A program made the translations under genes and the position numbers. From the NCBI GenBank assembly GCA_033063855.1, contig CP093830.1, positions 6,696,854 to 6,760,853 of the forward strand: a stretch of DNA of 64,000 nt, in the 5' to 3' direction. Positions 11,601-24,957 of this stretch are shown here, in pieces (position 1 is the first letter of the stretch; every line of letters starts with the position of its first letter). This DNA is from Smittia aterrima (taxonomy: Eukaryota; Arthropoda; Insecta; Diptera; Chironomidae). The notes under the pieces were generated by a model. It was not told the DNA's origin and made no database searches. It saw only the letters and a program-made list of their open reading frames with translations.

Positions 11601-14600
11601 GATATCGTCATGAAAGATTCATTCGAGAGAACTGCTCCGACTTGAATTATTTTAGTTTGCATACGCAATGAAGGATGATGAAATTGCGGCGATGTTCGGA
11701 AATATCTTTTAGTTGTAATTCAAATTGAAACGTCGTTCGTGTAATAGTAAAATTGCCAGAAATTGGATTTACATATTAAGCAAATCTATCAGAAAATCAA
11801 ATTTTCATCCAATTTTGATATGAATTCAAATTGGAATTTGAGCGGTCGAGCGGCCTTGTGCGAAGTAGTTTTTGAATAAAATTTACTCAAACGAAAATTG
11901 CTCGAGTGTATGAGTCGAGAATCAACAAAATAGAGCAGCGAAGCGCGTCGTCTTAGCTGCTAACATATCGACAATGTGCGAATTTTTACGCATTTTTGAA
12001 TGTGCTAAATGTTATTGGAGACGTTTCTTTCTTCTTTTCGGGTGATAATGTATGAAAGGTTGCCGTAGGAGACAGAACGAGTAAAGAGAGAGAGAGGGAC
12101 TGGAAAAATCGTTCAACTCGTTCACGCTAGTCGAGAGCAGAAAAAAAAGTTGCAAAGCTGTTTGGAAAACCCCCAAATCGCTTCGCTTCAACAAATGCAC
12201 ATAACGAGCGAGAAGAGAGAGAGATTTTCCTGCTATTTACCTCCGATATCAATACCTCAACTCCCTCCTGTCTGTACCTTCCCCCTCGATGTCATTGAAT
12301 TTTAAAGATTTGGCGCCATTTAGACTGTTCGCCGAGAATTATATTCAGATTCCAGTTAATTTATCATTGTCGCTCGTGATCGAAAATGGAAAGAAAACTT
12401 TTTTTTTTCTCTACGTTCAGAGATTTCTGTCTCGAAAGGATGAAGAGGGAGAAGAGCAACTAACAGAGGAATCTCCACAAATTGCGACTGACACTCGCAA
12501 CCTTTTGATATTATTTGAAGTGTCATAATTGCATTCATTTTACAGACAATTACGCTAATCCAAAGCTACTTCTCCTCCAATGATAAATCGTGCTCATCCA
12601 AAGCGAATGAATCTTTGATCTTTCTTTTTGGTCAAAGGTGCAAATGAAAAAATGAAACCTTGTTTTATAAGAGGAAGCATTTACGCGTTTGAAAGCGTTA
12701 TCTACAAAACTGACAAGCGGCTAACTGGGTCATTCAATAGCAAAGCAGCAGCAGCTTTCGTTTCAGCTGATACGGAGAAATTGATAACTTCTCTGGCGAA
12801 CGCACATGAAGCATTTCGTTGTCGAAAGCAATGACAACCCAATTGATTCAGCAGATTCTTTTAGCGCAAATTGCATTCATAGACATGAATGAACGAACAG
12901 GGAGGGAAAGAAGTATCAATCGGAAATCAATAATAATTTCATTATCCACCCTGAAGCATCTTCATTAAAGTAATTTCTTTCTGTTTGTCTTTGCAATGTC
13001 ATTATACGATTTCTTCTCGTAAATTATTCGGGAGGACTTTCTTCTTTGGTGTGTCCACGCTTGGTCTCGAGCACATTAAGTTTTATTTCCTCCTCGAGAA
13101 AGGGGGAGGTCGAAATCGAGAGACGATTCGTAAATGGGCAGGCAGTCGAGAGATTTTTCCGATCGGATAAGTTTGTGAACCAAATTTTTATCGTACTTAA
13201 TGTTATGACAGTTTTCTCTTTTTTTCTTTCTTTTCTTCAAACGTTCTCAGTCAGTCTGAGGGAAAGCAAATCATGTGAAGCCGTTTAGGTTATCAATTGT
13301 AATAAATGTTAATAAAATTTGACATAACGCGCTCGCTTCATGTTCCAGAGACTTCTAAATTGCAACAGATAAGAACTAATTCCTTCGAATCTGCTTTAAT
13401 TCTTTTCGGAAAGAGATTTCTCTATTTTATTTTATTGCAAATCAATAAACGCTCTCGATAGAGTTCGAACAAGATTAGTCGTCATGTGCGGGTGAATAAG
13501 ACGAAGAAATGAAAAAAGTAAGAAGGCGGCGATGACTTCTGAACCCGTAAAGTTTCACCGACGAGACGACACAAGAGTAAATATGTTCGACACGTTTCTT
13601 GATAACGATTTTTTAATTGCAATGTCATTACAATTTCAGAGAAAGAGGAGACAACTCCGTCATCATTTAATTGAAAGCACCTCGACCATGAATCACCTGA
13701 ATTTCGAAAGAACAGAACGAGAATTAATGGGCATTTAGTTTAATTAATACTTTTCCTCTTCTCGTCTAAACGATTGATGTGCCTGTTGATGATAGAGACC
13801 ATCCGCAAATCAAGTGGAAGCGTTAAATGTGCAAAAAGAATAAGCGATCTGACGATGGCCGATGGAGAATCGGTTGTCGGTTGTGTATCGAAGAGCGAAG
13901 ATAGATTGGGGAGAGGGCGATAAATCAGAGGGGATTTGACGCAATTAGGTACATGGGCATCTGAATGTTCAATTTTTCACTTAAACTTCAATGTTTTACA
14001 TTCTTTTGTGTGACTATTTGATTTAGATTAATTGACAACCTCAGTGCTTCGATGGGAAATGAAATTTGTTTCAATTAATAGCTAAGCTTAGCTAGTCCCC
14101 GAAAAACTCTCCTCTCGTCTCGATGTCCGAGGAGGAACTCTTTCTCTGTCTATTTCAAATCCATTAGTTTCAAATTCGTGCTGTTTTTCTTATTGACAAA
14201 TGACAATCACGTTGCAAGCGGCTCGAGACACTGACAGACGACGATCTGAATATCTCAAACTGATTTCCAGCGAGCGAGGGAGGGAGTGACTTTCACATGA
14301 CGCGATAACATTAAACCTACGACACGTGGTGACTAATTAAGTAATTTTACGATGATAAATTTTACTTTAATGAAAGTTTTTTGTTTAAAGCAATCGCGAT
14401 GACCTTTTTCAATAAAAGTTCAATGTGATTACGTCTTATCATTTCCTTTTGTTCGCAAGAGTCGCTTGCAAAACTAGCAGCGTTTGCACAAGCCATTATC
14501 AACAGATGAACAGCATCAGCATCAACATTCTTCGTTAAAATCTCGAATTCAGTCGATTGACGTCAGAGGTAAACTTTCGAAATAATTTTTTCGAAGCTGT

Positions 14601-16496
14601 TCTCCTTCATTCGATCGGAAAGTCAAAAGTCTTTCAATCTCCAACTTCTCGTGGAGGAATTTTTCGCGTCGTCGTCGTCCAGAAAGAACAATGAGAAATC
14701 TTCATCTTCGCGACGAAATAGATTCTGATTTAGACCGTTATTTGAATGTCAAAGTTTAGCATACGCCGAATCAAATGAAATGGAATGAAAAAATAAATAA
14801 ATGATTTTACTTTCAAAGCGTCGATAAAAAAAAATATTGACTCTGCTGCCGCTTGCCGTAAATTCATTTTATTTATACTTGAATAACCGGTTAACTAAAT
14901 TTATATTTATCTCACTCTTGCATTTGCCGTATTAAGCGTCTATCTAAGTAGATATCTGGCTAATTAACTGATCTTTGTATTGCTTAATGATGAAGCGAGC
15001 ATGAGATAGAAGAAGAACGAAGAAGGAGAAACTCAAAACTTACTTTCCATCCAGCACTGCTGTTCGAATCACCTTTGTCTTTGAAGTAGGGAACATTCGT
15101 TACCATCCACTCGTAAATTTGACTTAATGTTAACCTATTGTCTGCGGCTGAGCCGATTGCTTTTGTTATTAGATCGGCATACGACAAGTTGCCCCATGCG
15201 TTTCGTCTGGAAGAGTTCTTTTTGGAGACTGACGACGATGTAGGTGTCGGAGGAATTCCTAGAAGATAAAGAAGTCGTGAGTTAAAGTGTCTAAAGTATT
15301 TCAAGGTGAAGGGAAGGAAAAAGCGCTAAAGACATAGACAAACACTCAATGACGCTGTTCACAAGCGACCTTGAATATTTTTATATTTAAATATTTATTG
15401 CTATGAGATCTGTGGCGCCTGAGAGTGGAATTCTTATTTCTTACACCTCGCCGCGATTCTGTGACATACGATCTTTAAATATGTTCTGATCGCAATTGCT
15501 CAAGACTGTCTCAAAGCTTTTGAACTCGAATTGATTTCTTTTTTGTTTACCTTGTCGGTGAAATGAAAATAATTCAAGTAAATAACAACAAAGCATTGCT
15601 TTGTTTACAAACAGCATGCAAATTTGTCGTCACTATTTCGGGATATTTGTCGATGAACTAATATTTGTGTAATCGCGTATTGAGTTCAAACTAGAGATCG
15701 TGATAATCTTATCAGTTCTCGATGATAAGAAGTCAAAAAAAGAAAAAGTTCATGTCATTATAATCGAAGGAAACATTGAACGATAAGAGTGAATTGGTTT
15801 ACATCGAAAAAGCGAATCGAGAGCTCGAAGTTGCGTAGTTTTAAAAACTGAATGAAATATCTATTCGCGGTTGTGTAGGTTTCGTTTAGCGTACGATTAT
15901 TATTCCTCTTAAGATGATAGTGACGTCGCGGAACTTTGCTTACTCACAAGTCACAAATGTTTTTTTTTTCAGGAGACGAAACTCTTTCAAAACAACAATT
16001 AAAATCTGTTTTTGTTATTGACTTCGGCGAAATGTGGCACTTCGAGGAGCAAAGTAAGCGCGAGATGCGAGATCGTTCTGAATTCACCCAAAGTAAGTCT
16101 CTTATCTCGTCTTGACGTCGTACGATGCAAGGCGTAATAATACCAAGAAAGACAATCTCAATGTAGATCAAAGTGAACTTCCTTAATCAATGCACGAACT
16201 CAATGAATTTTAGCTGACACTCGACTCTTTAAATACTTCCGGGATCGGGAAAATCAAATCTCGAAAAGCGATTAAGACTTACCAGATAATGATTGCTGAT
16301 TACTTGATTGTTGATTATTATCTGTGTCATCGCTTGGCTCAACAAAATTCTCTGGCCTTGGCAACGGCCACGTATTCGATCGCGCACGAATCTGAGGCTC
16401 AAATGCTCCTTCATGAAGCTCAGCCAATGAATCCATTTGATCACTTGACAGCCCATCCAAAGGCGGAGATGGCCATGGATCGTTAAACGAATCCAT
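8608..16496 (-). CDS. foxo: Forkhead box O transcription factor (FOXO)
   Basis: Ten coding exons on the minus strand: 16496-16283, 15258-15044, 10784-10571, 10493-10403, 10206-9961, 9520-9376, 9306-9153, 9084-9023, 8963-8877, 8790-8608 (1611 bases, 536 residues). FOXO is the nuclear effector of insulin/PI3K/AKT signalling and activates starvation and stress genes when unphosphorylated. The three AKT consensus sites are visible: RARSNT (T42), RRRAAS (S188) after the forkhead domain, and RQRASS (S260). The forkhead domain spans about 90-190 ([16 protein letters not shown] to [14 protein letters not shown]), with helix 3 containing [13 protein letters not shown]. The C-terminus has the conserved acidic transactivation segment ([27 protein letters not shown]). 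Introns 1 and 2 are 1.0 and 4.3 kb. The peptide [10 protein letters not shown] occurs twice, ending exons 6 and 8. The exon 6 acceptor (9520) is weak; one two codons downstream would also keep the frame. Confidence 0.96.
10785..15043 (-). other. Large foxo intron 2
   Basis: A 4.26-kb intron splits the forkhead domain between GWK and NSIRHN. No exon was found inside it. FOXO genes commonly have an intron at this point of the forkhead domain. Its size relative to the other introns here suggests regulatory content, but I cannot name an element. Confidence 0.6.
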
Positions 16497-19400
16497 TATC
16501 TTTCTCTTAGAGATATTTCTCCCTAGTTACAGTTGCACAAAATCACTTCGATAAATCGTGAAGTCCTTGAGAACTATTTATGATTTTTATTTCCCACTTT
16601 TTCTTTTGCTACTTGCACTTGTGTTCTTTCACGAAGCTTTCGCACAGCAAACGAGAGTTCTCAATGTGTGTTTGCTTTTTCTGGCTGCTCCGTCTTATCA
16701 GTTGTATCATACACTCTCAGTTTGTTCTTGTTCTTCTTCTTTTTTTTTTGTTTTAGCGAAATCAAAACTTATTAACAATGCATCGTCACTGCGAAATTAA
16801 TTGATTCCTGTGAGTAAAAGGTTCTGATTAATCTTTGCACTTGCACCTTCGTTGACAATGTGATAACTTCGAAACGCTGTCTAACAAATATGCAGTTGGA
16901 GGTGTGACTCCCCGCTCCGAGACCGATCAAGCACCGAAACTATTTCGTGGCAAAAGATAACTTTCGGTTAAGCGTGTTTCGCCGACTCTCTATCTCTCAA
17001 CGCGACCGCGATTATTAATATTCGAGCCGAACGAATTTTTTAAGACGTAATTCGCATCTCGTACTTTACATCCACACACATCCGAAGAGTTTTTTTTACA
17101 AGTCTCTCTTGAATATCTCTCCACACGATAAAGACGAAATAAAAATTAACTTTTTTGACCAACACACGAGCGCGCGAGTTTTTTTTTCTTTTTTTTTTTT
17201 GTTTAAACTTAAATTAATTTCAATTTGTGTTTGAGAAGAATTTTTTTATTCGCACATATCGCGTATTTAAGTTTTGCAGCAGTGGAGCTGGAGAAAAATT
17301 TACATTTCAGAGTTGCTTGCGACTTACATTCGAATGAATGCTAACACTCAAACACGTGATCGCATATAATTTGAATATCTTTTATGTTCCTTCTTCCTCA
17401 GCTCTGTCGACGTTTCTTCTCGATCTTCGACGCATTTAAAAACAAGAAAAAAGAATTCTCGAAACTTCAAACATCACTTTGCGCCTCAAAGTTTTCTTCT
17501 GCCGCTGCTGCGATCTGAATTATTTGTCTGATACGTAATTTCATGTGAGGCTTGTGGAGCGTTTTGATTTTTTTTTAATATTTCATTCGGAGAGAGAGAT
17601 TGAAGACAATTTTATTGAGTCGGAAATTTGAGTGTTCAATTATGTGTGTATACTTTATCAGCCGAGCCACTTCACTTTACTTCGACTCGTTCGTGTGGAA
17701 AACGGGGAACAACGAGAGACGAAGAGAAGCCAGCAACAAGATCAGAACTCGAAACACATCATAAACTTATACGATATTTTCTTTTGATAATGATAAGAGG
17801 ACTGTGTTACATCGCGGCTTTGTATTTTTCCACTGATGACCGTGTTTGTGCGCCAGAATTCATAAATATTGATTCATGAAATAATCGCTTTACTAAACGA
17901 GCGACGTGAGTCAATGACAGCATGTGTTTGTGCTTGAATTGAGACAAGACAATCTATGCAAATACTTTGACGTGTAAGATCAAAAACAAACGCACTGAGA
18001 ACTTTTAGATCGAGTAAAGCTCTGTCGGCAGAAATTAACAAACGTGTCGATGATTTTTTTTTGCCGAACAGGAATTTCAATGACTCGTGGTTTTTATTTC
18101 TTCAAATATCATTTTTTTTTACTACCACTGTCGCACAAAGCTATTTTTAAAAATTTAAACTCTTTTTTCGGTGCTGAGGTGGCCAACGTCGAGTCGAGAG
18201 AGATGTTCGGCGTTTTCTTTTTAGTTTCGATCGTTTTTTTTCTCGCCGTGCTGAAAAGTATCTTCTTCTTTGCTCAAAATATCCGAGAAGGTGCCAAATT
18301 TGATCTTGAAAGAATTCAAAACGCGAACGAAATGTTGTCTTAGCGATCTACACACACGAACGCGGCTCGATTACAAATCAAAAAAAAAAACTTTCGACAT
18401 CGCTCTGCGAATTACGCTATGATTAAGCGTGGCTAGCACGCAATTTGTTGACATTTAAACGTTTCGAAATTATCAGTCGTTTCCAAAGAGTTTCGAGGAC
18501 CGCGTGGCGATTACAAAAATATTTTTCCCCGTGCGAACTCAAAGATAATGTGTGAATTGTACTTCTTATTATTACGGAATCGAGAGAAAATCTTTCTACG
18601 TTGTACCGTCTACCGGAATTGAAACTTGACTAAATGTTTTTCCTCTCGTACAGCATTTCGAATATGATAGATAGAGAAGTGGGGAAATCGAGAAGCGCGC
18701 CTGTGGATGTACATAAAACGTGTTGATATTGTTTTCTTCTCTCGGTCTGTGTGAGCTCCGCGATCCCCCTCGAACTCTTGATTGTGTTCGATAGAGAAGC
18801 TTGTTGAATTTTCGAATTTTCGCTTATTTATTATGTTCTCCAATCTTAGCGAAAGAAAAATCACTCGCGATGGTGTAGGTTCGGTTTGGAATTAATAAAT
18901 CTCTGTTTCATTCAAGGCAAACTTTTCTTCCCTTCAACGCTTCATTTAAATTCTATGAATCAAACCTCGTCGCTAATAATATCTCACCATTTGAACAAAT
19001 GGATTTAAATATTATTTTCCGTCAACCACGTGACTGACTCGTTCATTGATGTTTTCTTATCCGACAAAGTGACAAGATAATTGAATTAGACAGACGACTA
19101 TTGTACATTAATTGTTCACTAATTCTCCTTCTGCTTCATCGTTTAGCTAAAGAAGAAAACGTGCCACTCGTGAAAACAGAAAAACTTCATTTTCAAATCA
19201 ACCAACAGCGGATAATTACTGATTGATATAAATAGCTGAAGCAAGAGAAAAAAAATCAACAAGTGTCGAGGCGCAGCAATCGACATGTGTGAGACAAAAC
19301 ATTTTATGTATGAAAGGGAAAAATCAAAACAAACAGTTTTTCACGACCAACCCTCAGTTGTTGCTGAGGAAAATCTTTTACGTTAATAAAAGAAAGGAAA

Positions 19401-22400
19401 AAAAACATTTAAAGTTCTTCGCTCTCGCTTTCGAAATTGATATTTATCAAATCATTGATTTTAAATCTCATCCGCTTGAATTCTTTTATATTTATAGAAC
19501 TACGCTAAGCAGTCAGAATTATTTTTATCCGAGGAAACATGTGTTTTCATTTGAGAGCGAGGATTTATCGTCTTAGGGAAATCGGAAAACTATTAAAATG
19601 TTGTTGAGACTAAATCGACGATAAATGAATAATTTGGCAAGCGATTTAAAGTATGTTGACTTCAACACTTGAGTTGAAGCTCATTACGAGCTGGGAGAAT
19701 TAAATTTCATTGCCAAAGTTGCTTGAAAATTTCTAGCGCCAATTTCCTTTTTCATTTCTTAGAAGTAGATAAGAGGAAAGCTCTGTCGTCGCTGATTGGT
19801 TTGTCGAAAATTACTTTTTCTTTTTCGTCACAAGCTCCTTTTCCCCAAAACGATTCTCCAGTCGCTACATAAGCATGGGGAGCTATGTACAAGTCATGCG
19901 CATGAGCTATGTACGAAGACGTTCAAGAGTCTTGAAAAAGCTTCCGAAATAAAAAGTTGTTAACACAAACACAAGCTCACGAGGAGGAAAAAAGTTTAAC
20001 ATCAAAAGTTTATGTATAAGAGAATGATTTAATTTTTGGATTTAGGATTTTCCTTTAAACAACTGAATGGAAAATGAAGATTTCTCTTTTGAGAAGCTTT
20101 TAAATGTTTAAGATTAAAGCTCAATATCTTCGATTCAAGGTTTTCTCTGAATCCACCGCAAACGATTTCTCTCGGAAAGTTCAAATCAGATCAGAATTTG
20201 CTTATTGATTTTTCATAATCTCACTGACGACTTCAAACTATTTGCTTACGAAATTGTCTCCAACTTCTTCTTTCGCACGACGAAAAGAAAAAACTGAAAA
20301 GAGTGAAAAGTAATTTGTTATTTCTAACACTTTAACTGAAGTATTAAGATTTATTGAATGCATGGAGAAATTTTCATCTCCAACAGAGACTTTTTTCCCC
20401 GACGACTTGAAGGAAAACTTCTTCACAGCAAAAGGCAATAAATAACGTCATTCATTCGATGTACATAAATTCGTCCAATGCACAATTGTCGGATTTCACA
20501 GACAATATTTTATCGGGGCCGAAGAAAAAAAAACGAGAAGAACTTACGACTGGCGAGAGTTTTCTCGGCTTAGATTAATTAATTTTGCTCCTGACCTCAA
20601 TGCTCTCTCACTCGTATTAGCGATAGACACGAGGAAAAGCCGGAAAAAATTTCATTAAATATTCAGTAGAAGTTTTCACGGAAAGGAAAGTTCTGAAATA
20701 TTGCCAGCAAATCACAGTTTATGAAAAGCATAAATTATTCATTACTTAAATAAGTAAAAGCCAGCCGGTTAAGACAACGCCGAAAACTCAACTCAGATTG
20801 TGGAAAATTTTCGTTCAACTTGACCCAGCTAACAACAACACTCACAAGTCGAAGAACGAGAATTTCACGCTTGTCTCATTCCATCTCGCTCAAGCATGTG
20901 ACAGTGTTAATATTTTATTCATCTCGAACTTATCATCGCATTCAGTTGCCGAAGGGGGTCAACTCTAGCAACAAGAGATGATTGAAAATGTAAGTAGACG
21001 AAAGAAGGCGATTTGTCTGACGCGTATGAGAATTTATGACGAGAAGGGAGAGACAATTTTTTTTCCGCAAACTTAATTTCGAGAAGCGTTCACACATCGA
21101 AACGATGGTGATAATCTATAGTCAAGGCCGGAGCTTCGTCTATCGTTTCTTCCTAATGCCATCTCATGATGCTTCGGATCATTTTTTTTCTCCTTAACAG
21201 GCGTTATAAGGTTGCCAACCAATTAATGTAATTTAATTCTTCTCGACTGAGCTGTCAATAATTTTTCACATCACACTCTGGATGATCTCGCTCATTCTTC
21301 GAGTAGTTGATGTGTGTGACTGTGCATTTTCATGGCATCGCAAGTCGACGAAAGTTTAACGAAGTTAAAGATTGAACAGTTTTTCTGATTGAATTTATAT
21401 GGCCGCAGCGCCCTTAATTGGAATTCATAGATAGATTGAGTTTAAATTGCGGGGGAAAAAGTTTATTGAAAGTCCATAAACGTTCTTCACAAATGATGCA
21501 GTGATTATTATCCAATTGATTGATGCGATTTCGACAATTTTTTTTCGAATCTCTCGCGTTGAAAATTGACGATTTAGTTTGGTTTTTATTGGCTAGGGCA
21601 GGTGATTGCTTGCGTGCTCGACCCCTAAATTGAGTAACAAGCCAATTGTCAATAGCGGAACGCGCCATGAGAAAATGTTCAACTATAAAAATGTCACGTG
21701 CACTTATGAAAAATAATCTGAATGCAATTTAAATTGATACGCGTCATGCATCGAAATAAGGAGCCGAGGATTGTAATCGCAGTCATGTGACTGCTCTATT
21801 TGATTCAGAGGAATATGTATCAATTGCTCGACTCTCCGTCCCCTCGAAAAATTTGTTGAGAATTCCGAAAATTCAACAGATTTATTTACCCAAAATACAA
21901 CGAGCTCCCTCCGTAAGAGAAGAAAAAAATCCCCCGTAGACAGAAAAAAGTGCTGCGAATTTATACAAGTTTGAAAAATGTTTCTGATGTATCATCGCGA
22001 TTACGATGCGTACGAGAGATAAATCTATCTTGAAACTAGATACAGTTTGCGGCAAAATTCTTCGGGGAGAGAAAGTAGAATGATGATCAATTCATCTGAA
22101 TTTTACCGTCAGTTTGGCGCCGAGCGAAGAAAAGCGAATTTTTGCGAGAAGGTATTTGACGGTTGTTTCACCTCGAGCGTAAGGCCGCTGCCAAAAATCC
22201 ATCGATTGATTGAAAGAGTTGTGAAAAGTCAGTGAAACGAGGAAACTTGTTGTATGCGGAGAGTCGAGCGATGCATCAATCAGTAGGCCACAAACTCCCA
22301 ACAACGATTCACCATAAAATCTCAGTGATTAATGTTTCCCATAAGAATATAAAAGTTTTTATATTTCTTGAATCCTAATGAGCTCGAATCTCAATCCTCT

Positions 22401-24647
22401 GTCTTTTCGTTGAACTAATATCAATTACTTATTAATAATAATGAAAGAAGAAGTCCATTCAATGGCAAGCGAGAGCAACGACGAGCTCTGTGCATTAAAT
22501 ATTCTTTTCCGAACCATTTACGAATATTGTCGACACTAATAGTCTAATAGAAAAGCATAATTATGCTGCCACGGAGGGAAAGTTTTCATCATAAACATCG
22601 GGATAATCCAGAAGAGTCTTCGACTTCAACAGTGTACAACAGGATACTGCTTACTCGAATGAAAACGAAGCACGGAGGAAATATTCGTTCAATAAAAGTG
22701 AATTATTTTCTTTGAAGGAAACTTGAACATTTTCTTTTCTCTCTCGTTCCAAAGCACTTTCTTTCAAAAGGGAAGATAATTTTTCTCCTTGCAAACATTC
22801 GCAAGTAGAAAAATTTCACGGTGAAATATCTATTTTTCATGAGAGTGAGTGGATGAGAGCGAGGGAGAGATTTTTGCAACTTCCAGCACATAGAAAGAGG
22901 ATAGAAGCGAAATATTATGGAGTAATCGTTTTTCACCGTTTAGTTACAAAGACGACTACGAGGCGCCAGAGGAGAATCCTCGTGTTACGTCAGGTGAAGT
23001 CCCCATCGATGCGAGAGAATCGTTAGAAATTTATGGCTTGTGACAGAGTCGACGGAAGTCTCCCCATTTTTGCAAACTAAAACTACATATCAACGAAACT
23101 TTTATATTATTGAGATTTTTGGTTAATAAAACAGGGAAAGAGACGGGAAAAGCGAAGAGCGATGAAAGATATTTGCTAATACGTTCGAGATGTAAAGAAC
23201 AAAACTCATTAGTCGAATGAGCTTGTCTCGTGCGATTACTTTTAGAAAGTTTTTAATGGAAGCCGTCTCTCGGAGAGAACGAGAATGCGGTGAACGAGAA
23301 TCGCAAACTGCTTCCAATAAATTTAATTCGAAGAAAATTTGATTAATGAACGAGACCCACGACAGCAATTTTTTTAATTTCACCAGGAATCAGTCGCTGG
23401 GAAAATTATTGCAATCATTGGATTTCATGGATAGTCGAGTTGAGATGATAGACGACCGAGGAGAAACTAGAAATATTGCGTCGCCAGTGTGACCGTTTAA
23501 AAAATTGCGGCTTGTTTATTGCGTACCTATCAATTTTTTTTCTGCCTATTTCTCCCTTCAGCAAAAACTTTATTAAAATCTTACATTTCCTTTGCTTATC
23601 GGTGAGAAAGTGTTTTGCTGTTTTGTTTGCCGATCTGAAACGACAATTTTCCGAGATAAAAAATCTTTTTATGTCCGATGAAAAATTTTCTTGCTGGTTG
23701 CAAAAATGTTTGAATTCTTTTATCAGCAAACGATTGGACGAATTTTATTTGCATCGTAAAAAGTGTAAAACTGATTTAAAGTGTAACGCGGCCGGAGGAA
23801 ATTCGAGGAAACTTTGCAAAGAAGGGGAGAGACAAAAATTTGCAAAGTTTTCGATTCAAAGAGATAAAAAAAACTTTCTTCAGGATCAATGAGCAGATTA
23901 GTGAAATAAATAAAATCGGTTTATGTGTCGATATCTCTCCTCGCACGGAGAAGAAATGACATTGAAATGGTTATGGGCGTCGTTTGGAAACTTTTTGGCA
24001 GATGATCGTAGAGTTCAAAGTCTACATGAGCGATGCCGATATGATTCGAGCATAAAACTCCTCGGCATCATGTATAATGATGAGCTCGTCAAACTTTTAT
24101 TTTTTCGTCTTCTCGTCAAATTTAAGTTTATTTCGGATCATAATAATTTTATCGCTGCAAAATTGAATTGAATATAAAAGCGCTTTAAGCGGCTGTCGTG
24201 AATTGGAAGTACTTCTAGTTCCTCGTCGAAAGAAAATTAAGGAAAACTTGCAAGGAAAAGTTATTGAATAATGAATAATGATTTCGAGGTCTTTCGTCAA
24301 CGTCATTTACAAATTGTGAAACCATTCAAGGCTGTTAAGCCTCACATTGATAAGAAATTGATTCTTCTTTTACTTCCATTCATGTTATAATCGTTTACTC
24401 TTCCTTTTTGTCATCGGCACATTCAGAAAGAACTCAATTCATTGAATTATTCTTTTCATATGTCAACGAATACTAAAAGCTTTTATGTAATTCTTAATCT
24501 CAATGCTGTTCATTTATCAAAGTGTCGAGGGAGAATTCATAGTTTCGTAATTATTGACGCTCTTCATGACGAACTGCTACTTCCGTCTCAATAAAAGTCA
24601 ATCATGCAGTTTAAACAGAGCCGCTAGCTGTGGGCCTTTCCCTTTCG
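16497..24647. other. 8-kb gene-free region between foxo and the F-box array
   Basis: No supported coding exon on either strand. It probably contains the 5' UTR exon(s), promoter and enhancers of foxo, which is transcribed leftwards from here. The longest ORF (23476-23892, plus, 138 codons) has no recognisable motif, is crossed by another ORF and looks like chance. Confidence 0.4.
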
Positions 24648-24802
24648 GCGAAAATCTCTTCATCACATTTACGTGAAGCACTTTATCAAATTTGTGTAAA
24701 CATTTTCAATAAATCATGAAATCTTCTTTAAGGAAATTTGATGTTCAGGTTCAACAAGGAGAATGGTTCAAATGCAATTTTGGAGATGATGAGAGGAAGA
24801 AT

Positions 24803-24808
24803 TTTATT
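24803..24808 (-). promoter_or_regulatory. Poly(A) signal of F-box copy 1
   Basis: Minus-strand AATAAA about 150 bases after the stop codon. The same signal is kept in all four spacers (26962-26967, 29120-29125, 31257-31262), which supports each copy having its own 3' end. Confidence 0.45.
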
Positions 24809-24957
24809 TCAGATTTTATAAAGAGATTTACAGTTTTGCTGAGTTCACTCGTTTTTACATAAATCTTTGAAATATCATGGAAAAAGTTAAGAAGCAAAAT
24901 AAATTGAAATGTAACGAGTCTCATTTTGACTTGTTCGATGAGATTATTGGTTACGAA

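Noticed and set aside
23476..23892. 138-codon plus-strand ORF
   Set aside because: AT-rich composition, no motif, no splice context, and a similar-length ORF on the other strand; best explained by chance.
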